Made by a program: the position numbers and the translations under genes. Under the pieces are notes generated by a model, which saw only the letters and a program-made list of their open reading frames with translations, did not search any database and had not been told where the DNA came from. From Emticicia aquatica (lineage in GTDB: Bacteria > Bacteroidota > Bacteroidia > Cytophagales > Spirosomataceae), in assembly GCF_923079645.1 (NCBI RefSeq), contig NZ_CAKLPY010000001.1, positions 496,001 to 560,000 on the forward strand: a DNA stretch of 64,000 nt, written 5' to 3'. Below are positions 26,922 to 35,097 of the stretch, piece after piece; within the stretch, counting starts at the first letter, position 1; each line of letters opens with the position of its first letter.

Positions 26922-28118
26922 TTATACTTTTTTGGGTGATTGAGTATGTAGTTTCGAGATAAAAAAAAGCCCAAAAACAGCCAAAGAAGCTGCAACCCAA
27001 AGAAAAGCCGAAGGGTCGATTTTATCAGAAAGAATACCAGCAATAGCTGGAATAAGTACACCTCCAACAATTTCGGCAATAGCAGTGATAAGACCGATTG
27101 CTTTGGCTTTTAAATGGTCAGGAACAGATTCAGAAGGCACAACAGCGGCTACAATAGGCAACAATCCCATCATGAAATAAGTAAGAAACATCGCTGGAAG
27201 ATGAACTACCGTTCCTGCTAAATAATAAACTGCGAAAGGATAAAATATACCTATTATCATAAAAATATTTAATACTTTTTTACGTCCGATTTTATCTGAA
27301 AGTGCTGGAACAAAAATTGAAGACAAAAGCCCCGAAACACCCAAAAGTCCCATCGTTTTTCCCATTTCATCGGCTGACATACCTTGAGTATTAACAAAAT
27401 AATTTGAAATAAAAGGCAAAGTGGCAAACCACCAACCAAAAACACAACAAGCTGCTCCAATGCCCCATTTAATATTATTGTATTGTAAAAGTTCTGTAAA
27501 ATTAGTGGTTGATTGTTCTTTAGAAACTGTACTTTCTGCTGTTGATTTTTTTATAAATTTCCATGCTAATAAACCAAGCACTAAACCTGGAATACCAGCC
27601 ACGAAAAAGGCATTTCTCCAACCGATATTTTCAGCAATTTGTACCAAAACTACAGGAGCTAATATTGACCCAAACAAAGCTGAACCAAAAGCTTGCAAGA
27701 TACCTGCATTCAAACCCAATCGATTGGGAGAAGATTCTCTTTCAACGAAATTTTGAGCCAATGGAATGATAGGCCCTTCTGAGAAACCCATTACGAGTCT
27801 TGCAAAGAGCAAAGTAGCAAATGAAACAGCCCAACCAGATCCAACTGAGCAGAGTGAAAATGTAAAAACAGCGGCAATGAAAACCAATTTTTTTCTATTA
27901 TTAGTTTCAGCCCAAGCAGTTGAAAAATAGCTCGAAAATGCCCAAGCTAATGATAATGCACCTGCCAAAAGCCCGATTTGGGTATTATTTAAGTTTAAAT
28001 CTTTGGCTACGTAAGGCATCAAAAAATTGAGTGCTAAACGGTCGAAAAATAAACAGCCGAATGTGAGTGCCATAAGTAGCACGATGCCATTTTCGTAGGT
28101 GAAAAATCCTTTTTTCAT
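26922..28118 (-). CDS. MFS transporter (anion:cation symporter-like)
   Basis: A 398-residue transporter with twelve predicted membrane helices. The segments NLNNTQIGLLAGALSLAWAF and ARLVMGFSEGPIIPLAQNFV fit the MFS subgroup that includes hexuronate, galactonate and aromatic acid symporters. The specificity cannot be read from sequence. It sits between the PhlG-like hydrolase (41 bases upstream) and GH3 (39 bases downstream) on one strand, so it likely imports a product of extracellular deglycosylation such as a sugar or a phenolic aglycone. Confidence 0.88.
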   Translation of the reverse strand: MKKGFFTYENGIVLLMALTFGCLFFDRLALNFLMPYVAKDLNLNNTQIGLLAGALSLAWAFSSYFSTAWAETNNRKKLVFIAAVFTFSLCSVGSGWAVSFATLLFARLVMGFSEGPIIPLAQNFVERESSPNRLGLNAGILQAFGSALFGSILAPVVLVQIAENIGWRNAFFVAGIPGLVLGLLAWKFIKKSTAESTVSKEQSTTNFTELLQYNNIKWGIGAACCVFGWWFATLPFISNYFVNTQGMSADEMGKTMGLLGVSGLLSSIFVPALSDKIGRKKVLNIFMIIGIFYPFAVYYLAGTVVHLPAMFLTYFMMGLLPIVAAVVPSESVPDHLKAKAIGLITAIAEIVGGVLIPAIAGILSDKIDPSAFLWVAASLAVFGLFFISKLHTQSPKKV

Positions 28119-28159
28119 GTTTGATTAGGTTTAGGGTTATGGTTGATTATAAAGGAGGT

Positions 28160-28795
28160 TTAGTTAGCTGTTTTATATTGTAATACACCGTCAATTCTCT
28201 TCACACTCAAATCCATGAAAGGATTATATTTTGTGTTTTTTACAACTTTATATAGGTCAAATAGTTGAGGTAAAAACAAGCCCCAATTGCTTATTTCTGT
28301 ACCTGCATGTTTTGCCCAAATCATTCCTTGTTCGTGATTTTCAGATTTTTTCCAACCAAAAGCGTTAGATTTTCCAATCACACCTACTGAATTAGAATTT
28401 TGTACATCACTTTGCCACTGATGTATTCGATAGCCAAGGGGCTCTTTCACATGCAAGCTTCCTTCGCCAAAACCCAAGCCCGCCACAATGATACAATGGT
28501 CATATTCGATATATTGCTTTATGGCATCGGGAACTGAATTAAAATCTTCAAAGCGAATATACAAATTTTGTCGTTTTCCGTCCGACCATGTTTGTGGAGC
28601 AATATGAACTGCTCCAATTAAATTTCCGTGTTTGGGTGGAATTACCCATTGCAGCGGTTCATGTTCTTCTGGATGCCAAAGTAAAAATCCTTTTTCCATA
28701 TTTGACCAAAACCAATCTATCATTTCTGGGGAAACGTTTTTATGTTGCCAGTCGAGGTGCGTACCATTTTGGTCTTGACTTATGCTATATTGCAT
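28160..28795 (-). CDS. PhlG/phloretin-hydrolase-like protein (putative C-C bond hydrolase)
   Basis: A 211-residue protein without signal peptide, so cytosolic. The block VSPEMIDWFWSNM (residues 21-33) followed by LLWHPEEHEPLQW (38-50) resembles the diacetylphloroglucinol/phloretin hydrolase family, metal-dependent enzymes that hydrolyse a C-C bond next to a phloroglucinol ring. A C-terminal His163-x-x-x-Glu167 pair (KHAGTEI) parallels the His/Glu metal ligands known for PhlG. His41, His45 and His115 are further candidates. It is shorter than PhlG (about 290 residues) at the N-terminus. It lies 24 bases after GH1 and before the MFS gene, which fits cleavage of an imported aglycone. The call rests on remembered family patterns. 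Confidence 0.55.
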   Translation of the reverse strand: MQYSISQDQNGTHLDWQHKNVSPEMIDWFWSNMEKGFLLWHPEEHEPLQWVIPPKHGNLIGAVHIAPQTWSDGKRQNLYIRFEDFNSVPDAIKQYIEYDHCIIVAGLGFGEGSLHVKEPLGYRIHQWQSDVQNSNSVGVIGKSNAFGWKKSENHEQGMIWAKHAGTEISNWGLFLPQLFDLYKVVKNTKYNPFMDLSVKRIDGVLQYKTAN

Positions 28796-28819
28796 TATTA
28801 TCTTATTCTTGAGTTAGAA

Positions 28820-30247
28820 TTACAGGCCTTTATTTGCTTGGATTATCTGCTGATATTCATAATAACTTAGCTTTGGCGTGCGTTCTTGTGTTGCAAAATC
28901 GACATAAATTAATCCTAAACGTTTAGTATAACCAGCTACCCATTCAAAATTATCCCAACCACTCCAAACTACATATCCATTCAAATTTGCTCCTTCTTTT
29001 TTTGCTTTTAATGCCCATTCCACATGGCGTTTGATGTAGTCTGCACGCATCGGGTCATTGATTTTATTATCGACTTTTACATCCTCAGAAACATAACCAG
29101 TGCCATTTTCGGTGATAAAAACCTTCGGATTTCCATATTGGTTTTTTAAACGCATCAATATTTTGTACAAATATTCAGGTCTTACTGGCCCTATATTCGA
29201 TTTCACAGCATCAGGATTATTGTCCAACCATTTTAATGACATCGGTGTATCTTCGCCTTTTACGATGGAAGGAGCATAAAAGTTTACGCCTAAAAAATCA
29301 GGTTTATTAGCTGCAATAAATGCCATATCTTGTGCAGTTGCTTTGAAACTTGGATTATATTTTTTGAGCGAATCTAATGCTATTTTTGGATATTTTCCTT
29401 TGTAAAGTGGGTCTAAAAAAAGGTCATTTATCAAAATATCTTGAAACTTTGCCGCTTTTACATCGGCTGATTTTTTTTCATCCCAAGGAGCAGCTGGATT
29501 TAGATTTAGGACTATTCCAATTTCACCATTAAGTTTCAAATCGTGGTAAAACTTTATAACAGTTGCATTTGTCATCATTTGTCGATGTGCTTTTTGCATC
29601 TGACTCATATAATATTCTTTTGCAGGTAATTTGTTTTCCTGAGCATTTAGCATATTTTCTACAAGAAAAAACTCAATATAAGGTTCATTAAAAGTGATAA
29701 ACTTCTTCACTTTATGTCCATATCGCTTGATAACAGTTGTGGCATAATGAATGTACCAGTTTGCCATTTCAGGATTACCCCAACCACTTTTTTGTAATAA
29801 TACAGCAGGATAATCGAAATGGTAAATTGTAACCAATGGTTCGATACCCGCAGCCAATAAATCGTCTATCAGTACATCATAATGTTTGAGAGCTACTTCA
29901 TTAACAGCACCAGTTCCATCAGGAATAATGCGACTCCAATCTAATGAAAAGCGGTAAGCATTTATACCTAATTCTTTCATTAACTGAATATCCTTGAGGT
30001 ATTGCGTACGGTCGTACATATTAATAGAAACATTGCCAGTTTGTTTTTCGCCAATCGTAAATTGAGTTATTCCTACTTTATTAGTCAGAAAATCCCATTT
30101 GGATTCTCCTTTGCCATCAGTCTGATATGCACCCTCAACTTGATAAGCAGCCGTTGCAACACCCCACAAAAATGGTTGTTTCTTTTGTTGTGCCATTAGT
30201 GTTTGTAAGAAACACAGCGAAACGAAGGTTAAAATGAAGTTTTTCAT
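28820..30247 (-). CDS. Secreted GH1 beta-glucosidase
   Basis: A 475-residue exported glycoside hydrolase family 1 enzyme (signal 1-19, ending LMAQ). It retains FLWGVATAAYQVEGAYQTDG at the start of the barrel, the acid/base Glu188 in TFNEPY and the nucleophile Glu380 in VFITENGTG, and WDNFEWVAGYTKRLGLIYVD at the end. GH1 enzymes cleave beta-glucosides, including plant phenolic glucosides; periplasmic members are less common than cytosolic ones. It is the first gene of the run GH1, PhlG-like, MFS, GH3. A long imperfect inverted repeat precedes its start. Confidence 0.95.
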   Translation of the reverse strand: MKNFILTFVSLCFLQTLMAQQKKQPFLWGVATAAYQVEGAYQTDGKGESKWDFLTNKVGITQFTIGEKQTGNVSINMYDRTQYLKDIQLMKELGINAYRFSLDWSRIIPDGTGAVNEVALKHYDVLIDDLLAAGIEPLVTIYHFDYPAVLLQKSGWGNPEMANWYIHYATTVIKRYGHKVKKFITFNEPYIEFFLVENMLNAQENKLPAKEYYMSQMQKAHRQMMTNATVIKFYHDLKLNGEIGIVLNLNPAAPWDEKKSADVKAAKFQDILINDLFLDPLYKGKYPKIALDSLKKYNPSFKATAQDMAFIAANKPDFLGVNFYAPSIVKGEDTPMSLKWLDNNPDAVKSNIGPVRPEYLYKILMRLKNQYGNPKVFITENGTGYVSEDVKVDNKINDPMRADYIKRHVEWALKAKKEGANLNGYVVWSGWDNFEWVAGYTKRLGLIYVDFATQERTPKLSYYEYQQIIQANKGL

Positions 30248-30290
30248 TGTTTTTCTAGAAAATATTTACTATTGAATATTGATAGTCATT

Positions 30291-30337
30291 TAACAGTAAA
30301 TAGAGGCAACTTTCAAAGCTGTCTCCGTTTACTGTTA
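30291..30337. other. 47-base imperfect inverted repeat upstream of GH1
   Basis: The outer arms TAACAGTAAA (30291-30300) and TTTACTGTTA (30328-30337) are perfect; the inner part around CTTTCAAAG pairs with several wobbles or mismatches. It is 43 bases before the GH1 start with no U-tract, so it may be an operator or a structured leader. The rest of 30248-30594 holds the GH78 terminator and AT-rich sequence without a gene. Confidence 0.5.
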
Positions 30338-30543
30338 TAATGAACTAGAAAATATAATTTAAAGTCAAAAACACTCTTTTGTTAAAGTGTATTCTGATGA
30401 ATCTTGGAAAGCAAATTTCAGATTAATTTCATTAACTTATGAATCAAAAAAAAGCCAATTTGATTCAAAATCAATCATTGTGAATTTGCTATTTTATTTA
30501 GTACAAATTATTCTAAAAGTTTTAATTGATTTAAGTAGAAAAT

Positions 30544-30583
30544 AAAAGGCAAGCCATCAAATATTTGATAGCCAGCCTTTTTT
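30544..30583. terminator. Stem-loop terminator after GH78
   Basis: The outer arms AAAAGGC (30544-30550) and GCCTTTT (30575-30581) surround an inner ATCAAATATTTGAT palindrome, with A-rich and T-rich flanks that give U-tracts on either strand. It lies just after the GH78 stop at 30595. Confidence 0.7.
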
Positions 30584-30594
30584 GAATATGGTTG

Positions 30595-33500
30595 TTATTT
30601 TACTTCAAAGCTATATTCACCCGAAGCCAAAGTCATTTTTACTTGACCATCTTCAAGCAAAATATTACTTATACCATTAGTAGGCGTAAGTGTTTTGCCA
30701 TTTTCTTTGACTTGAACAATGGTTTTTGCTGGCAAATATAATGTAGCCATAGTATTGGCAGGAATTGTAGTTTTATAAATCAACTTTGCACCTTCATAAC
30801 GCCATTCACTTGCTATTTTTCCATAAACCGACTCGTAGAATCCTTTTGCCCAAGTCATCACTTTGTCGGGGTCAGGAGTAGGTTTTAAGATAAAATGTTT
30901 GAAAGCGGCTTTTTCGGGACTTCTTTGAATGCCCAAAGAATAATTATACATCCATGATGAAACTGCCCCAAAAGAATAATGATTGAACGAATTCATACTA
31001 TTATTTCCACCAAAGCCATTTTCAACAGTATAAGAGTTGAGGCGTTCCCAAATTGAAGTTGCTCCATTAACTACCGAATATAACCACGAAGGGTAACTTT
31101 TTTGTTGTAAAAGTCGGTAAGCATTCGCATGATTGCCATTTTGAGAAAGTGCGTCCGAAATAGAAGCTGTACCAATAAAACCAGTCATTAATGAATATTC
31201 TGGTCGTTCAACACCTTCATCGTCTTTGTTTTTTCGTAAAATAGTTTCATTCAAATTTTTAATCGCAAAAGGCTTATTTTCTTCATTAAATAAACCCAAA
31301 GCCAATGGAATAGCGTAAGAAGCCTGTGTGTCAATCAATTGGCCTTTATCCGTTTTAACTGCTACTTGACGTTCACTTGGAGGACCCATTCGAGCTGCAA
31401 CAATGCCTGATTTGATGGTTTTGTGCGTTGTTTTATCAACGTAAACTTCGTTAAAAGTTTTCTTAATTTCAGCGTATTTTGCTTTGAAAGCGGCTGCATC
31501 TTCGGTTTTATTTAGAAGCGAGGCAACTTTGTTCATAATTTCCAAATCATAAGCAAAATAGGACATCCAAAATAAAGTATTATCATTTTTATTGCCTTCT
31601 GGACTCAACCAATCGCCCAAAGGTCCTTCGTTCAAAATACCATTTGTTTTATCAATTTTAGTTTCTAAAAATGCAATGTATCGTTTCATAGCATCATAAT
31701 GTTCTTTCAATAACTGCAAATCTCCGTATTGTTGATAGGTTTCCCACGCCACCACAATACCCGCACTTCCCCAAAGTGTACCACCGAAACCACCACCCAT
31801 CGGAGCCACATCGGTAAATCTACCACTTTCGGCTTGAACATCTCTCATGCCCAAAAGGTGTCTTCTAAGAAACAAATCAGCATTGGTAAGATAAGTTGCT
31901 GATTTTGAAAAAACCGAAATATCACCACTCCAACCCATGCGTTCGTTACGAGCAGGAGTATCGGTTGGAATAGAAAGAAAATTACTTCGCAACGACCAAG
32001 TGATATTGCTCCAAAGTTTATTAACCAAATCATTTGATGTTTCGTAGGCCGAACTTAATTCTGTTACCGAACTGATAACTAATCCTTTCACATCAGATGT
32101 CGGAATAGCCTCGTCGATTCCTGTAATTTCCAAATAGCGATAGCCATGAAAAGTAAATCGTGGTTGAATCGTTTCGTCGCCACCTTTCAAAATATAAATA
32201 TCTTGTGTGAGAGCCGCTCTGATATTTTCAATCATAATCATGCCTACATTGGCACTATATTCTTTCAAATCAGGATATTTTACTTCGGCATAACGCATCG
32301 TAATTACTTGACCTTTTTTGCCATTTTTAATGAATATTTGAGGCACACCAACCATATTTTGAGCCATATCATACACAAAAACTTTTGGACGTACTTCTTC
32401 AACTTTTTGGGCAATCATTGTTTTTACGATGGTGGCATTGTTGCCCATTTGACCAATGATTTTGAAGTCTTTGTAATCTAAAGTCGATTTTCTGCCCATA
32501 AAATCTGTGAAAGTTCCTTGATACGATGTGCCTTCCAATGGTACTTCAACAGCGGCTTTCCAGGTGTTTTGATTATATTCGGCAGTTGCCCAACCTTTAA
32601 TTAAGTCCTCTTTGGTAGCATCATAAACTTCACCTTGAAAATAACTGCCATATCGAATCGGACCATCATTGAAAAACTTCCAGTCCGTAGGGTTCGATGT
32701 GATAACTTGCTCTGAATCATCAGAATACGTAATGACCAATTTACTCAAAAGTGATTGTCTGTCGCCAAAATAATTCCAACTTTCACCGCTATACGTTATG
32801 TTTCCACTCCACCATCCTTCACTCAGCCAAGCTCCAATGGCATTTTTTTCGCCCCTTTTCAATGCACCAGTTACATCGTAAGTCTGATACATGTGATTTT
32901 TATTGTATTGCGTTAAACCTGGGTTGAAATAGTCATTACTCACCCGTGTACCGTTGAGATACATTTCATAAATGCCTCTAGCAGTAACGTATAAACGAGC
33001 ATTTTTGATTGGTTTTGCTTGAGTTGAAAAAGTTGTTCGGAGCATTGGGGCAGCATTTTTGCTCGGATTTGCTAAAATTAATGCTCCGCCTTTGATTGAA
33101 TAACTACCGTTTTCAATGGTTAATTTATCTGATTTGAAAATGCCTGAATAATTATTATTAGATAATTTTTCAGTAAATAAGGTATTGGATGGAAAACGAA
33201 AATTTTTGATTACTACATCCGAAAAATAAGCAATTTGGTTATTGTTTGTTTGAAAACCAATGTCAGCGAGCATTGGAAAACTGATAAAATTATTGCCACT
33301 ACCAACTGGATTTAGATTGAATCCACGAGGTGCAAATGGTGAAGTATTGCTTTCAGTTTTTTCTTTAAGTTTGTTTTCGGCTTTATTTCCGTCAACAAAA
33401 ACCTCAAATATGCCAAAATTACATTCTACAAAAAAAAGATGTTTTTCGAACTTATTTGCTTGATTAATGAGCGTTTTTGAAATTTCAAGGCTTTTGATTG

Positions 33501-34230
33501 GAGTTTCTTTGCTATCATTTTTATCATAGCCTACGCGATAAATATTTAATTTTGCAACGCCATCGTTAGCGTCAGAAACGTTTGAAATATCCAGTTCAAA
33601 TGCCACATAACTTTGGTTGGTTGTATTTTCTACTCCTTGAATATTCAAATCTTTATCTAATAAACGATAATCGTTTCCGCCAAAAACAAAAGCAGCTTTG
33701 GTTGAGTTGGAGGCTTTGTCGAGCTGGATGCCATATTGAAATTTATAAACAGATAAATAATGCGAATAAAAAACCAAGTCATCATCACCGCCACCAATCC
33801 ACTTTGCACCTGACCAAGCTGATAAATCGGGATTTGGATTCATTAAACCTGTTTCAAACCAAGAAGTACTTGACGTAACATTTTTGGTATTATCCCAAAC
33901 GATTACTTCCCAAGTATAACGAGTAGTTGCTTTTAGTGGAATTCCTGCGTATTCGATGCCGTGTGAAAGATCGGAATTTACTTTTTTTGAATCCCAAAAG
34001 ATTTGATTTTTAGCGTCAGTAACGATTATTTCATAGGCAATTTGGGAGTATCCTCGTTTGGCATCGGATGCAATCATTTGCCAACTAAAATGAGGATTTG
34101 TGATATCAATTCCCAATGGTTTTTCCTGATAATCTACTTTCAGATTTTCGAGAGAAATATTGGCAAATACATTGCTAATGATTGAGAATAGCAGCAAAAA
34201 TGTAGGCCAGAATCTTTTGTGACTAAGCAT
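30595..34230 (-). CDS. Secreted GH78 alpha-L-rhamnosidase
   Basis: A 1211-residue exported enzyme (signal 1-23) with the multi-domain build of GH78. The N-terminal beta domains start LENLKVDYQEKPLGIDITNP and SWQMIASDAKRGYSQIAYEI. A Bac_rhamnosid-type accessory domain follows (ARLYVTARGIYEMYLNGTRV). The (alpha/alpha)6 barrel carries the acidic catalytic segment PTDTPARNERMGWSGD at about residues 753-769, and a C-terminal beta domain ends the protein. The inverting enzymes release L-rhamnose from glycans and flavonoid or saponin glycosides. The length exceeds typical GH78 members of about 900-1100 because of an extra N-terminal insertion at residues about 160-350 that looks like a lectin-type fold. 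It precedes the GH1 operon but is separated by a terminator. Confidence 0.93.
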   Translation of the reverse strand: MLSHKRFWPTFLLLFSIISNVFANISLENLKVDYQEKPLGIDITNPHFSWQMIASDAKRGYSQIAYEIIVTDAKNQIFWDSKKVNSDLSHGIEYAGIPLKATTRYTWEVIVWDNTKNVTSSTSWFETGLMNPNPDLSAWSGAKWIGGGDDDLVFYSHYLSVYKFQYGIQLDKASNSTKAAFVFGGNDYRLLDKDLNIQGVENTTNQSYVAFELDISNVSDANDGVAKLNIYRVGYDKNDSKETPIKSLEISKTLINQANKFEKHLFFVECNFGIFEVFVDGNKAENKLKEKTESNTSPFAPRGFNLNPVGSGNNFISFPMLADIGFQTNNNQIAYFSDVVIKNFRFPSNTLFTEKLSNNNYSGIFKSDKLTIENGSYSIKGGALILANPSKNAAPMLRTTFSTQAKPIKNARLYVTARGIYEMYLNGTRVSNDYFNPGLTQYNKNHMYQTYDVTGALKRGEKNAIGAWLSEGWWSGNITYSGESWNYFGDRQSLLSKLVITYSDDSEQVITSNPTDWKFFNDGPIRYGSYFQGEVYDATKEDLIKGWATAEYNQNTWKAAVEVPLEGTSYQGTFTDFMGRKSTLDYKDFKIIGQMGNNATIVKTMIAQKVEEVRPKVFVYDMAQNMVGVPQIFIKNGKKGQVITMRYAEVKYPDLKEYSANVGMIMIENIRAALTQDIYILKGGDETIQPRFTFHGYRYLEITGIDEAIPTSDVKGLVISSVTELSSAYETSNDLVNKLWSNITWSLRSNFLSIPTDTPARNERMGWSGDISVFSKSATYLTNADLFLRRHLLGMRDVQAESGRFTDVAPMGGGFGGTLWGSAGIVVAWETYQQYGDLQLLKEHYDAMKRYIAFLETKIDKTNGILNEGPLGDWLSPEGNKNDNTLFWMSYFAYDLEIMNKVASLLNKTEDAAAFKAKYAEIKKTFNEVYVDKTTHKTIKSGIVAARMGPPSERQVAVKTDKGQLIDTQASYAIPLALGLFNEENKPFAIKNLNETILRKNKDDEGVERPEYSLMTGFIGTASISDALSQNGNHANAYRLLQQKSYPSWLYSVVNGATSIWERLNSYTVENGFGGNNSMNSFNHYSFGAVSSWMYNYSLGIQRSPEKAAFKHFILKPTPDPDKVMTWAKGFYESVYGKIASEWRYEGAKLIYKTTIPANTMATLYLPAKTIVQVKENGKTLTPTNGISNILLEDGQVKMTLASGEYSFEVK

Positions 34231-34652
34231 TGATTTTTTAGGTAAAGGTTAAATATGAATCCATAAAGATAGTAATCCTATGTTAAGAAACCTTCCTGTA
34301 CAATCTTGTCTTTGGAAAATCTTATTTTTGAAACGGTATCTCTATGTATTAATTACAAAATGGTTTAATTTAGGGTTGTTGCAAATTTTTAAAAATTTGA
34401 TTAGTATGACTGCGAACAAAATTGCCGATGGTAGCATCAAATGGTATCATCAAAAAGGAGCTTAATGATTAAAATATATAACTTTTTGAGAGAATAATTA
34501 AAAAATATCTATGTGGAGGAAATGTAGGTTTTGTAAATTTTAAGAGAGGAACATTGTTTTTTTGATAGTTCTAATATGAAAAACCGCTTATTTTTTGCAA
34601 TTTTCAACTGTAAAAGCAAAATTCATAAAATATTCATCTAAACCTAAATACT
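34231..34652. other. Divergent intergenic region between GH78 and the DoxX-like gene
   Basis: These 422 bases must hold the promoters of two divergent genes. No exact TAnnTTTG box close to either start was found and no strong stem-loop is visible. The 61-codon frame at 34280-34465 has no family resemblance and is not called. Confidence 0.5.
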
Positions 34653-35045
34653 ATGGAAAATCAATCTATTTCAAAAGGTCGTTTGTACACTTCGTATGGT
34701 CTACAAGGTATCTTATCAGTTATGTTTCTTATGGGAGCCGCCAACAATCTTTTACAAACTGAAATGGCAGTAAAAGGAGCTACCGATTTTGGCTATCCAG
34801 AATCTTCGGTCTTATACCTTGGTATCATTTTATTGGTTTTTGTATTACTATTTGCTTACCCTAAAACCAGCATTTTAGGTGCATCATTGCTAACTGCGTG
34901 GATGGGTGGAGCAGTTGCTACCCATGTTATTCACAAAGATTCTTTAGGAATGATTTCAGCTCCAATTGTATTTGGTATTTTGATATGGGTAAGTATTTGG
35001 TTGCGAGATGACCAATTACAAGGACTGTTTCCGACGAAAAAGTAA
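34653..35045 (+). CDS. DoxX-like membrane protein
   Basis: A 130-residue protein with four hydrophobic segments. GLQGILSVMFLMGAANNLLQ (about residues 17-36) and the TSILGASLLTAWMGGAVATH segment near residues 72-91 match DoxX-like proteins of Bacteroidota. The roles of these small quinone- or redox-linked membrane proteins are poorly defined. It stands alone, convergent with the molybdenum hydroxylase genes, and shares a terminator with them. Confidence 0.8.
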   Translation: MENQSISKGRLYTSYGLQGILSVMFLMGAANNLLQTEMAVKGATDFGYPESSVLYLGIILLVFVLLFAYPKTSILGASLLTAWMGGAVATHVIHKDSLGMISAPIVFGILIWVSIWLRDDQLQGLFPTKK

Positions 35046-35058
35046 TATTTGGAGAATT

Positions 35059-35090
35059 AAAATCGAGAACCATTTTCGGTTCTCGATTTT
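35059..35090. terminator. Bidirectional terminator
   Basis: AAAATCGAGAACC (35059-35071) and GGTTCTCGATTTT (35078-35090) are perfect 13-bp arms with a 6-base loop and T-rich tail. It separates the convergent DoxX-like and molybdopterin-subunit genes. Confidence 0.9.
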
Positions 35091-35097
35091 TTTAAAC

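Noticed and set aside
27421-27756. 111-codon open frame on the plus strand
   Set aside because: Antisense to the MFS transporter; no recognisable domain.
32146-32481. 111-codon open frame on the plus strand
   Set aside because: Antisense to GH78; low-complexity composition only.
34280-34465. 61-codon open frame in the GH78/DoxX gap
   Set aside because: No family resemblance or promoter; the region is better read as a divergent regulatory gap.
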